NCBI RefSeq assembly: GCF_014646335.1
Contig: NZ_BMNG01000015.1
Location: forward strand, 1 to 64,000
Source: Streptomyces lasiicapitis
GTDB taxonomy: Bacteria; Actinomycetota; Actinomycetes; Streptomycetales; Streptomycetaceae
Direction: 5' to 3'
DNA length: 64,000 nt
The position numbers and the translations under genes were made by a program. Under the pieces are notes generated by a model. The model saw only the letters and a list, made by a program, of their open reading frames with translations, was not told the DNA's origin and made no database searches. The first letter of the stretch is position 1. Each line of letters begins with the position of its first letter. This document shows, one piece after another, positions 36,613-44,647 of this stretch.

Positions 36613-36816
36613 GCCTCCTAGCGCAAGCTAACGGACAGGTTTCGTGGGGACAAGGGTATTTGCCGCGTACTGCCTTTCCCCGCTGGGTAATTGGCAGCCC
36701 GCAACGGCAATGGCAGGCATGAATCGCATCGACGGGCCGGGCGCTCATTCTCGATCCGGTATCAGGAGCTCCTACGGAACGTCTTCCCGTAAGTGAAGTC
36801 GGCGGGGAGAATGGTT

Positions 36817-36826
36817 GAAGCGCTTC
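36817..36826. promoter_or_regulatory. LacI-type operator GAAGCGCTTC
   Basis: The palindrome GAAGCGCTTC, flanked as TTGAAGCGCTTCGAA, lies 113 bases upstream of a LacI-family gene. Central CG pairs in such palindromes are typical LacI-family sites, so autoregulation is likely. A second copy, CGAAGCGCTTCG at 36602-36613, lies at the broken edge of the GH43 remnant. Confidence 0.6.
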
Positions 36827-36938
36827 GAAAACATTGTGGACACGCTCGGAGGGTGCCCCGTAGGGTCGGTGCGTCCGAGCACCCCAACTGGCGTTTCGCA
36901 GCGAACGACGCACCGCCTGCAAGCTCAGGAGCCGCCGC

Positions 36939-37946
36939 ATGGTCACCCTCGCCGAGGTCGCCCAGCACGCCGGAGTCTCGGCCAGCACGGTGAGCTACGT
37001 CCTCAGCGGCAAGCGCTCCATCTCGCTCGGCACCAAGGAGCGAGTGGAACGCAGCATCCGCGAGCTCGGCTACCACCCCAACGCCGGCGCCCGCGCGCTC
37101 GCCAGCAGCAAATCCAACGTGATCGCCCTGATGGTGCCGCTGCGTACCGATATGTACGTCCCCGTGATGATGGAGATCGCGATCGCCGTCGCGACCACGG
37201 CGCGCGCCCACGGCTATGACGTGCTGCTCCTGACCGGCGAAGAAGGCGCTCCCGCCGTACGCCGCGTCACCGGGAGCGGTCTGGCCGACGCCATGATCGT
37301 CATGGATGTGGAGCTCGACGACGAGCGCCTGCCGCTGCTGCGCGCGGGCGACCGCCCCTCGGTCCTCATCGGACTGCCCGCCGACACGGACCAACTGACC
37401 TGTGTGGACCTGGACTTCACGGCCGCGGGCGCACTGTGCGTCGAGCACCTCGCCGGACTCGGCCACCGTGACATCGCCGTCATAGGCGAGGACCCCGCCG
37501 TCTACGAGCGCCACACCGGCTTCGCGGAGCGCACCCTGGACGGACTGCGCACCCGCGCCCGCGATCTGGACGTACGCCTTCTGCACCGGCCCAGCGTCGG
37601 AGGCTATGACGCGATGGCCGCGACGCTCGCCCGGATCTTCGACGAGCGCCCCGCCACCACGGGCTTCGTCGTGCAGAACGAGTCGGCCGTCGAGCCGCTG
37701 CTGGCTCTGCTGCGCCAGCAGGGCCGCGCTGTTCCCGAGGACGTCTCGGTGCTCGCGATCTGCCCCGACCAGGTCGCGCTGCAGGCGTCCGTCCGGCTCA
37801 GCTCGGTGTCCATCCCCGCCGAGGAGATGGGCCGCCAGGCCGTCGAGCGGGTCATGGCCAAACTGCAGGCCGGCGGCGAGGGCGGCGTACGACTGCTCGC
37901 GCCGGAACTGACGGTCAGGGCCAGCACGGGGCCCGTCTCCCGGTGA
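36939..37946 (+). CDS. LacI-family transcriptional regulator
   Basis: A 335-residue repressor. The helix-turn-helix reads VTLAEVAQHAGVSASTVSYV with hinge helix NAGARALASSKSNVIALMVP, followed by a periplasmic-binding-protein-like sensor domain (about 60-330) with SVGGYDAMAATLARIF and VPEDVSVLAIC. It should bind an oligosaccharide ligand. Its neighbours are remnants of GH43, GH95 and GH31 genes, which suggests it controlled a xyloglucan/hemicellulose set that has been lost, leaving the regulator intact. A GAAGCGCTTC palindrome lies upstream. Confidence 0.9.
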   Translation: MVTLAEVAQHAGVSASTVSYVLSGKRSISLGTKERVERSIRELGYHPNAGARALASSKSNVIALMVPLRTDMYVPVMMEIAIAVATTARAHGYDVLLLTGEEGAPAVRRVTGSGLADAMIVMDVELDDERLPLLRAGDRPSVLIGLPADTDQLTCVDLDFTAAGALCVEHLAGLGHRDIAVIGEDPAVYERHTGFAERTLDGLRTRARDLDVRLLHRPSVGGYDAMAATLARIFDERPATTGFVVQNESAVEPLLALLRQQGRAVPEDVSVLAICPDQVALQASVRLSSVSIPAEEMGRQAVERVMAKLQAGGEGGVRLLAPELTVRASTGPVSR

Positions 37947-37949
37947 CCG

Positions 37950-38277
37950 CCGGTCGACGCGGCGAGTGCGCGTCGGGGAGAGGGCCACGGTCGCGTGCCC
38001 GCCGTCCCAAGCCAGGTCCAGGCGCGCCCCGAACCGGGTCCGCATACCCCGCAGTTCGCCCGTGGGCGCAAGGCGCGGCGGCGAGCAGCAGCAGGCGGTG
38101 GTCGGGTGTGGACTGGACGAGGCCCTCGATGAGGACGGCGGGCAGGGTGTGGGCGGCGTCCGCGTTGTAGACGTCGCGGCGTGGATAGTGGGCGCTCATC
38201 AGCGAGTCGTGGAAGAAGTCGCCCTTGAGCACGGCGGCCAGGGCGTTCGCCAGTTCCTCGGCCAGGCTGGAACTCAC
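37950..38277 (-). pseudogene. GH95 (fucosidase-type) C-terminal remnant
   Basis: The minus strand reads LAEELANALAAVLKG, then VYNADAAHTLPAVLIEGLVQ and STPDHRLLLL, typical of the C-terminal part of GH95 alpha-L-fucosidases. Near 38065-38090 the frame shifts, and the sequence continues as TGELRGMRTRFGARLDLAWD and VALSPTRTRRVD. Only about 110 of roughly 750 residues remain. GH95 enzymes release fucose from xyloglucan; the L-fuconate dehydratase at 44.6 kb would fit the same diet. The remnant abuts a GH31 remnant on the other strand at about 38280, so a rearrangement joined two broken genes. Confidence 0.7.
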
Positions 38278-38279
38278 CT

Positions 38280-39017
38280 CGCTTCGGCTTCTGGAGCCAT
38301 GACATCGGCGGCTTCGAGGGCACCCCCGACCCCGCGGTGTTCAAGCGCTGGCTGGCCTTCGGCCTGCTGTCCTCGCACAGCCGGCTGCACGGCAATGTCT
38401 CGTACCGCGTGCCCTGGGCCTTCGGGGACGAAGCGGTGGACGTGACACGGAAGTTCACCCGCCTCAAGCACCGCCTCATGCCCTATCTCTACGGGGTCGC
38501 GGCCGAGGCCCACCGCACCGGCGTACCGGTGATGCGCCCGATGCTCCTGGAGTTCCCCGGCGACGCGGCCTGCCGCGGCCTCGACCGCCAGTACATGCTC
38601 GGGCCCGACCTCCTCGTCGCTCCGGTGTTCAGCGCCGAGGGCGAGGTCGAGTTCTACCTGCCCGCCGGCACCTGGACCCACCTGCTCACCGGCGAGACCG
38701 TCGAGGGCCCCTGCTGGCGCCACGAGGTGCACGGCTTCGACAGCCTGCCGCTGTACGTACGCCCCGGCGCGCTGCTGCCCTGGGGAGCGGACGACAAGCG
38801 CCCGGACGGCGACTGGCTCGACGCGCTCACGCTGCTGACCGGCGCGGATCTGGGGGAGGGCGCGTGCACGGTGCCGGGGCCCGACGGGGAACCCGCGGCG
38901 GTCTTCCGCGCGGTGCGCGAGGGGGACGGCGTACGGGTACGGGCCGAGGGAACGCGGCGGCCCTTCACCGTACGGGAGGCCGCCGCCGGGGTGGAGGAGC
39001 TCTTGCTGCACCCTTAG
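38280..39017 (+). pseudogene. GH31 (alpha-xylosidase-type) 3' remnant
   Basis: From about 38283 the plus strand reads RFGFWSHDIGGFEGTPDPAV, then FKRWLAFGLLSSHSRLHG, MPYLYGVAAEAHRTGVPVMR and LGPDLLVAPVFSAEGEV, the acid/base-side end of the GH31 barrel and its beta-sandwich. The N-terminal domain and the nucleophile region are missing. An ATG at 38337 could start a 226-residue product, but it would be inactive. GH31 alpha-xylosidases trim xylose from xyloglucan fragments, matching the GH5, GH43 and GH95 relics. Confidence 0.8.
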
Positions 39018-39028
39018 AGCCCGTCTTT

Positions 39029-39091
39029 TGAACCCCCGCCTGCGCACCGACCGCCGCTGCGCCCGCGCTCCGCGCGATCGACGGGGGTTCA
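39029..39091. repeat. 10-bp inverted repeat between GH31 remnant and DUF6185-like gene
   Basis: TGAACCCCCG at 39029-39038 and its complement at 39082-39091 flank 43 GC-rich bases. It could be a weak terminator. The rest of this intergenic stretch up to 39308 shows no clear gene. Confidence 0.4.
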
Positions 39092-39308
39092 CACAGTTCT
39101 CACCGGTGCGACCGGCATCTCGATCGTGTCGGGCGCGCGCACGGCGATGCGCTGTGGGTCGACCGTACTCAAGCCCGGCGGCCATCAAGCCAGGGCGTGC
39201 GGCCTGCCCGCCGTTCGGCCCATGTTCGAGCCCTCCTGACGTATGGCTGGGCGGGGCGTGCACCGCCACGCTGTGCGGAGGTCTGGCGAGACGGTGTCGG
39301 GGGTTCGC

Positions 39309-41915
39309 ATGGCGTGGTGCTTGAGGGGACTCTTCGCCGTGCTCTTGGTCGGGCTCCTCTCTGGCTCCGTGGTGACGGAGGCGTACGCAGTGGTGTCGTC
39401 GACCACGTCCGATGACTCCTGCGACGCTCGCGGACTGCTAACGGCGACCGTCGCGGCACAGCTGCGCATCGACCATGAGGACCGCACCTACGCCAAGGCC
39501 TCCGCCACCATGACGCTCACGGTTCCCATGTCCTGGAAGCCGGCTGCCCACCTGCTCCTCAGCACCGGATCCGACAGGTACCGGCGGGCCATGCGCTGCC
39601 TGGCCAGGGGAGACCACGACGGCGTGGAAACCCGCTGGGAGGAGTGGCGGGCCAAGGACCCCGCAGTGACCCCCGCGACCGCCCCCTCCGGTCAGGAGTC
39701 GTCCCGCAAGAGGTGGTTGGAGGTCCGCCTGTCCGCCCACGCCTGGGTCGCTCAGCGCGGCACCGTCCGGGTCGGGCCCTGGACCGTGGAGGTGAGCAAG
39801 GCCCGCTGGGACGTCCGGTTGGCCCCGCCCGAGAGCTTGAACCAGGCGCGGTGGCACGAAGTCACCGTGGACCCCGGCCGCCCCGGCGCCCGCTCGGCCG
39901 CGCCCCGTGCCACCACGAAGGAGGACGGCGGGGCGCTGGTGTGGCGGCCCACCCGCGCCCATGGAGCCCCATCGGTCGAGGTCAGGATCGAGCCCGCCTG
40001 GCCCCGCTCCTTCTCGGCCCTGGACGACTCACCGCCGTACGCGGTGTACAGCGCCGTGGGCGGCCCGCTCTGGCCGATCGCCGTCGTCGTGGCGGTGTGG
40101 TGCGCGCTGATCGTGCTGCCCCGGCACGGGGTGCCGGATCCCGTCGAGAGCAAGGCCGTCAGCAACCTGCGGAACTGGAGCCTGACCCTGCTCGGCGTCG
40201 CGCTCACCGTCCAGGGCCGCGACGTGTACCTCGCTGCGGTCGGTGCCTTCGAGAACACACCGGACTGGGCGCGCAGTGCGGCGTACGCCCCCTACGCCTG
40301 GCTGACCTCCGCCGTGGCCGGAGCGCTGCTGCTGCGCTTCGCCCGGCCGCCCCGCGCCGTGGCCCTGCTCGGTGCCGTGCTCGGTGTGGGCGCCGCAGTG
40401 CCCGTCCTGCTGCCCGGGGTGGTGGGGCTCGACCCGGAACGGTTCGTGCAGCCGTCCGGCCCCGGGTACTTGACTGTGGGCGTCGTGTGGGGCGCCGCTG
40501 TCTGCTCGTTCGCCCTGCCGCTGCTGGGCGGCGCGCTCGCGGTGCGTCGTGTGGCCGTGGACGGCGGCCTGTGGCGGCCGCGACACCAACGCCCCCGTAC
40601 CTGGCTGCTGATGGCCGGGGTCGGCGCGGTCGTCGCAATCATCGGCATCTGCTACGCCGCGACCGCCGAGCGGGACTGGAACCGCGCCAGCTGGCTCTCC
40701 CCACGCTTGGATCCGACGGGGGGCTACGGTGCCTGGCACCAGGCGGAGCTGCGCAGCAGCCTGCTGTGGTTCACCGAAACTTCCCAGTGGTGGTGGTTCG
40801 GGATGTGGTGGGTGCTCAGCGGTCTGGCCATCCTGGCCGTGCTGCGCAGCCGGGCAGTGAGGGCCGCGCGGGCCACCACCCTGGCGCGGCGCGGCCCCAA
40901 GGCCGTGGACCGGTTGCTGCTCCTGCTGCTGTTCCCGGTCATGGCCGCGATGGACATCGGCGTGTACACGGGCAGTGAAGTCGTCGCGTGGTCGTGGTTC
41001 TTCCTCAACTTCTTCGCGCTCGCGGGCATCCTGCGCCTTACGGGGCGCCGAGTGGTCCCCGCCCGGCCGTTGAGCGTGTCAGGGGAGCCGCTCGCCACGA
41101 CGCTGTCCGCCACGCACCGCGCCCGGCTGCTGGACCGGGCCCGCCGCTACCGAGAATTGCACGCCGGGCTGCGAGGCGCGGCCTCGGGACAGACCGACGA
41201 GGGCGCGGCGGCACGCCGCGACATGGAGACCCGGCTGCGCCGACTGCATCGCTGGCGCGCGTCGACAGGGAGCCCCGACCGGCTGCCCCGCGACGTCTCC
41301 GTGGTGGATGCCGCCCTGGCGCTGGGACCCTGCGACACCTGGTGGGAGAACGGGGTTCGGGCGGCCCGCTTCACCCAGCCGGTCGCCCTGGCGTTCAGCG
41401 GCGTCCTGGTCTGGGACAAGCAACTCCGCGGCGACGCCCTGACCAACACCTTGTACGACCGGCTCGGACTGCCGGACGTGGTCACCCAGTTCGTGCTGTG
41501 GCAGGTCGGGTACGCGGCGGCCGGATTCCTCCTGGGCGCGCTGTGGCAGGAACTGCCCGGTCGGCGCGGCCCGGCCAAAGCCCTCGCGCTCGCCGCCGCC
41601 TACGCCATGCCGATCGGCCTTTTCGCCCTCGGCAACTGGAGCCTGGGGGAGGAACAGACGGCCCTCGCCTTCGCCGCGGCGTCCATGCTGCTCATCCTGA
41701 CCCTGACCGGCGTCCGGATGGACTTGGAGACGTTCCGCAGCGAGCTTCTGCCCGGGCGCGGCAGCCTGAGCCTGCTGCCCGTGGTGTACCAAACGCGCTA
41801 CCTGTCCATCCAGTTCGCCTGGGTCCTCGCGCAGGCCGCGGCAATCGCGACGATCGCGCAGTTCTTCGCGGACAACGGCGGTCCGCCCTGGGCGTTCCCC
41901 GGCGTCAGCCCTTGA
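39309..41915 (+). CDS. large multi-pass membrane protein, DUF6185-like
   Basis: An 868-residue protein from the ATG at 39309, chosen because it gives a signal peptide (MAWCLRGLFAVLLVGLLSGS, then VVTEAYA); longer in-frame starts exist. A soluble extracytoplasmic domain of about 220 residues (LRIDHEDRTYAKASATMTLT, VRVGPWTVEVSKARWDVRL) is followed by about 12 hydrophobic segments with cytoplasmic loops rich in Arg. The layout resembles Streptomyces DUF6185 proteins, whose function is not known to me. It stands alone, with no operon partner. A transport or sensing role is possible but unsupported. Confidence 0.65.
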   Translation: MAWCLRGLFAVLLVGLLSGSVVTEAYAVVSSTTSDDSCDARGLLTATVAAQLRIDHEDRTYAKASATMTLTVPMSWKPAAHLLLSTGSDRYRRAMRCLARGDHDGVETRWEEWRAKDPAVTPATAPSGQESSRKRWLEVRLSAHAWVAQRGTVRVGPWTVEVSKARWDVRLAPPESLNQARWHEVTVDPGRPGARSAAPRATTKEDGGALVWRPTRAHGAPSVEVRIEPAWPRSFSALDDSPPYAVYSAVGGPLWPIAVVVAVWCALIVLPRHGVPDPVESKAVSNLRNWSLTLLGVALTVQGRDVYLAAVGAFENTPDWARSAAYAPYAWLTSAVAGALLLRFARPPRAVALLGAVLGVGAAVPVLLPGVVGLDPERFVQPSGPGYLTVGVVWGAAVCSFALPLLGGALAVRRVAVDGGLWRPRHQRPRTWLLMAGVGAVVAIIGICYAATAERDWNRASWLSPRLDPTGGYGAWHQAELRSSLLWFTETSQWWWFGMWWVLSGLAILAVLRSRAVRAARATTLARRGPKAVDRLLLLLLFPVMAAMDIGVYTGSEVVAWSWFFLNFFALAGILRLTGRRVVPARPLSVSGEPLATTLSATHRARLLDRARRYRELHAGLRGAASGQTDEGAAARRDMETRLRRLHRWRASTGSPDRLPRDVSVVDAALALGPCDTWWENGVRAARFTQPVALAFSGVLVWDKQLRGDALTNTLYDRLGLPDVVTQFVLWQVGYAAAGFLLGALWQELPGRRGPAKALALAAAYAMPIGLFALGNWSLGEEQTALAFAAASMLLILTLTGVRMDLETFRSELLPGRGSLSLLPVVYQTRYLSIQFAWVLAQAAAIATIAQFFADNGGPPWAFPGVSP

Positions 41916-42080
41916 GCCCCGCTACCGCCCGGGGGCGACGTGCGGCGAGCGTGCGTGCCGGGACGAGGTTTGTGACGGTTCTTGTGAGCCCTCGTCGTAT
42001 TTCAGGGGGATGTCCGCGCTGCTCTGCCAGCGGCAGAACAGCGGCCGGACCGGGCTCGACGATCACTACAGTCCAGTCTC

Positions 42081-42809
42081 ATGACGACGATTACGACGCG
42101 TACGGTCGAGTACCCGGCCGACGGTCTGACGATGATCGGGCACCTCGCGCTCCCGGCCGGTGTCGACCGCCGGCCCGCGGTGCTGCTCGGACCAGAGGGC
42201 ACGGGGCTCAGCGACGTCGAGCGCCGCCGGGCCGATGCTCTCGCCGAGCTGGGATACATAGCGCTGGCCTTCGACCTCCACGGTGGGCGCTATTTGAGCG
42301 ACCCCGAGGAGATGCTGGCCCGTTGCATGCCACTGCTCTCTGATCCCGACCGGATGCGGGGCATCGGCCATGCGGCGCTCGACGTGTTGCGCGCCGAACC
42401 GCGGACCGATTCCGACCGGATCGCCGCCGTCGGCTACGGCACCGGGGGCGCCGTCGGGCTGGAACTCGGGCGCGACGGCGTCAACCTGCGCGCGATCGCG
42501 ACAGTCAACGCAACTACCACGGGCCGACCGGGCGAGGCGGCGCGCATTCGCTGCCCGGTGTGGGCCGGGGTCGGGTCGGAAGACCCGATCATGCCGCCCG
42601 CGCAACGGAACGCGTTCACCGCTGAGATGCAGGCCGCGGGCGTCGACTGGCGCCTCGCGGTCTACGGCGGCGCCTTGCATGCCTTCCACCATCCGCCGGT
42701 CGACCACCCCACGGTCCCCGGCGTCGGCTACCACCCGCAGCACGCGCAGCGAGCCTGGCGCGACGTCGTCGACCTGCTCGCCGAGTGCCTGCCCGTGACG
42801 GAGGGATGA
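42081..42809 (+). CDS. dienelactone hydrolase-like protein, no usual nucleophile
   Basis: A 242-residue alpha/beta-hydrolase of the dienelactone hydrolase family: PAVLLGPEGTGLSDVERRRA, ALAFDLHGGRYLSD, DRIAAVGYGTGGAVGLELGR, VGSEDPIMPPAQRNAF and a C-terminal YGGALHAFHHP. The acid (Asp in SEDPI) and the base (His in GALHAF) are in place. The nucleophile elbow reads GYGTGG where classical members have GYCFGG, so the catalytic Cys position is Gly. Either it is non-catalytic or it uses another residue. It is monocistronic as far as seen. Confidence 0.75.
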   Translation: MTTITTRTVEYPADGLTMIGHLALPAGVDRRPAVLLGPEGTGLSDVERRRADALAELGYIALAFDLHGGRYLSDPEEMLARCMPLLSDPDRMRGIGHAALDVLRAEPRTDSDRIAAVGYGTGGAVGLELGRDGVNLRAIATVNATTTGRPGEAARIRCPVWAGVGSEDPIMPPAQRNAFTAEMQAAGVDWRLAVYGGALHAFHHPPVDHPTVPGVGYHPQHAQRAWRDVVDLLAECLPVTEG

Positions 42810-42815
42810 CCTCGG

Positions 42816-42973
42816 TCAGTCGATGCCTTCGACGATGCGGAAGTCGCGCTCGACGCCGTCGGAGAGGGCGACCAGCGCCTCCTCTCGGCGGCCTCGCGTA
42901 ACCGCTCCACGATCTGCTCGTACCGATCCGCGCTGACGCTGCCGACCATCTCGGAATCGGGCACCACACCCAC
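42816..42973 (-). pseudogene. DUF6192-type fragment, frameshifted
   Basis: The start (VGSVSADRYEQIVERLREAA) resembles the first residues of the DUF6192 gene at 949 (VGSVTRDRYDELV). After about 30 codons the frame breaks near 42885. Adding one base gives EALVALSDGVERDFRIVEGI and a TGA at 42816, for a total of only about 52 residues. It looks like a deletion remnant of a relative, or a very short paralogue. Confidence 0.45.
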
Positions 42974-43083
42974 CCCTTGCCAGGCCGGAGCACTGTCAGG
43001 CCACTGCGAACGGAGCGCTCGTGGGGATTGAACCCTCCATCGTGGCGCGTGTACGAGATCAATAAGGGTTTAAGCATGGGTTC

Positions 43084-44229
43084 TTAGCGGTTGAAAGAGT
43101 GGACCGTCGTCGACCGGTAGGTCTGTCCCGGCCGCAACACCGTCGACGGGAACGACGGCTGGTTCGGCGAGTCCGGGAAGTGCTGTGCCTCCAGGCACAG
43201 TGCGTCGCCCTGCCGGTAGACGCGGCCGGACGGGCCGACGAGCGTGCCGTCGAGGAAGTTGCCGGAGTAGAACTGCAGCCCCGGCTCCGTGGTCGCGATC
43301 CGCAGAGTGCGCCCGGAGGCCGGGTCCCGCAGCGCGGCAATCCACTCCGGGCGCGCTGAAGTTCCCTTGTCGAGGACCCAGTTGTGGTCGATGCCCTGGC
43401 CGTGGAGCAGCTGTGGGTGCGCCTCCCGCAGGTCCTCGCCGATCGGCTTCGTGCGGCGGAAGTCGAACGGGGTGCCCGCGACGGGGGCCAGTTCACCGGT
43501 GGGGATCAGCCCCGAGTCCACGGGCGTGTAGCGGGACCCGTCGATCCGCAGCTCGTGGTTCTCGATCGTGCCGCTGCCCTCACCGGCGAGATTCCAGTAC
43601 ACATGGCTGGTGAGGTTGACGACGGTGGGCTTGTCGGTGGTGGCCGCGTAGTCGATGCGCCAGTCGCCGTGCCGGGTGAGGGTGTACGTCACCTTCACCC
43701 TCAGCGTGCCCGGGTAGCCCATCTCGCCGTCGGCGGAGGTGTAGTGGAGACGCAGGCCGACGTCCGAGCCCGTGGTGAACGGCTCGACGTCCCACACATG
43801 CTTGTCGAAGCCCTTGGTGCCGCCGTGCAGGCTGTTCTCGCCGTCGTTGACGTCGAGTTGGTGTGCCTTGCCGTCGAGCGTGAACCGGCCCTTGTCGACG
43901 CGGTTGCCGAACCGGCCGATCAGGGCGCCGAAGTACGGGCTGTCGGCGACGTAGTCCGCGAGGCGCTCGAAGCCCAGGGAGACGCCGGCGTACCGGCCGT
44001 GGCGGTCACGGATCCCCAGGTACTGCACGATGCCGCCGTAGGAGAGCACCTTCATGCGGGTGCCGCCGTTCGCCAGCGACCAGCGGTACACCTCGGTGCC
44101 GTCGGCGAGCTTGCCGAAGAGTGACCTCGTCGGCATCGCGCCTCCCGTGGCACGCGCGGTGCCGGCGGTCGCGGCGGCGACCCCCGCCGCCGTGGCCCCG
44201 GCTATGACGGTACGTCTACTCATGTCCAT
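43084..44229 (-). CDS. Tat-exported galactose mutarotase (aldose 1-epimerase)
   Basis: A 381-residue protein from the ATG at 44229 behind AGGAGG. The signal peptide has a twin-arginine motif (MSRRTVIAGATAAGVAAATA). The mutarotase fold shows its active-site pieces: the GRFGNRVDKGRF loop, His in NDGENSLHGG, the second His in VNLTSHVYWNLAGEG and the catalytic Glu in LCLEAQHFPDSPNQP. It interconverts alpha and beta anomers of aldoses outside the cell, helping sugar release and uptake. It is divergent from the L-fuconate dehydratase gene. A 13-mer shared with the GH62 promoter lies about 100 bases upstream. Confidence 0.92.
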   Translation of the reverse strand: MDMSRRTVIAGATAAGVAAATAGTARATGGAMPTRSLFGKLADGTEVYRWSLANGGTRMKVLSYGGIVQYLGIRDRHGRYAGVSLGFERLADYVADSPYFGALIGRFGNRVDKGRFTLDGKAHQLDVNDGENSLHGGTKGFDKHVWDVEPFTTGSDVGLRLHYTSADGEMGYPGTLRVKVTYTLTRHGDWRIDYAATTDKPTVVNLTSHVYWNLAGEGSGTIENHELRIDGSRYTPVDSGLIPTGELAPVAGTPFDFRRTKPIGEDLREAHPQLLHGQGIDHNWVLDKGTSARPEWIAALRDPASGRTLRIATTEPGLQFYSGNFLDGTLVGPSGRVYRQGDALCLEAQHFPDSPNQPSFPSTVLRPGQTYRSTTVHSFNR

Positions 44230-44329
44230 GTGTGCCTCCTGCTGGAAAGTTGACGGGACCCTGCTGGGCGGTGCGGCGGGCAGGGCAGGCGGGAGCCGAG
44301 CGGCGAGGGGCGGGTCACGGGACTCTCGT

Positions 44330-44342
44330 GTTCGATATTTCG
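44330..44342 (-). promoter_or_regulatory. shared 13-mer upstream of mutarotase
   Basis: Plus strand GTTCGATATTTCG. Its complement CGAAATATCGAAC occurs identically at 57951-57963 in front of the GH62 gene. The nearby TTCGAAA adds another CGAA-type half-site. It is probably a binding site for a regulator of plant-sugar genes; which one is unknown. Confidence 0.5.
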
Positions 44343-44455
44343 TCATGCGTTCGAAATGTTGGCGAGACCGTATTGAGGGGTTCGGGGCGGTGTCAATGGG
44401 CGGGTGCGGTCTGGATCTCCTTCGGAGGTGGCGCGGCATGTTGATCACCATGCAG

Positions 44456-44584
44456 TGATGGGATGTATCGCTCTCCCAAGGCTCCCGCTCTTGATTTACG
44501 GTCCGCCATGAACTGGGAAGTTGTGGCTAGGTGAACGAAGGGCTGGACGGCGTGCCACTTCGACTCTATGCATACATCCCATCA
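44456..44584. repeat. paired 13-bp inverted repeats before fuconate dehydratase
   Basis: TGATGGGATGTAT at 44456-44468 and its exact complement ATACATCCCATCA at 44572-44584 are separated by 103 bases in the divergent region between mutarotase and L-fuconate dehydratase. The second copy lies 63 bases before the dehydratase ATG. Two distant copies in opposite orientation fit a repressor acting at two sites with a DNA loop. Confidence 0.6.
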
Positions 44585-44647
44585 ATACTCTGTGCTGAGA
44601 CTACGGGCCGGGGCTGAATCGCCCCTGCCCTCACTGGAGTTGCCGCC

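Noticed and set aside
36204..36722. A plus-strand frame ending with protein-like sequence (LRLLAQANGQVSWGQGYLPR)
   Set aside because: Only the last 40 codons look coding and no family could be named; most of the frame is the complement of the GH43 remnant.
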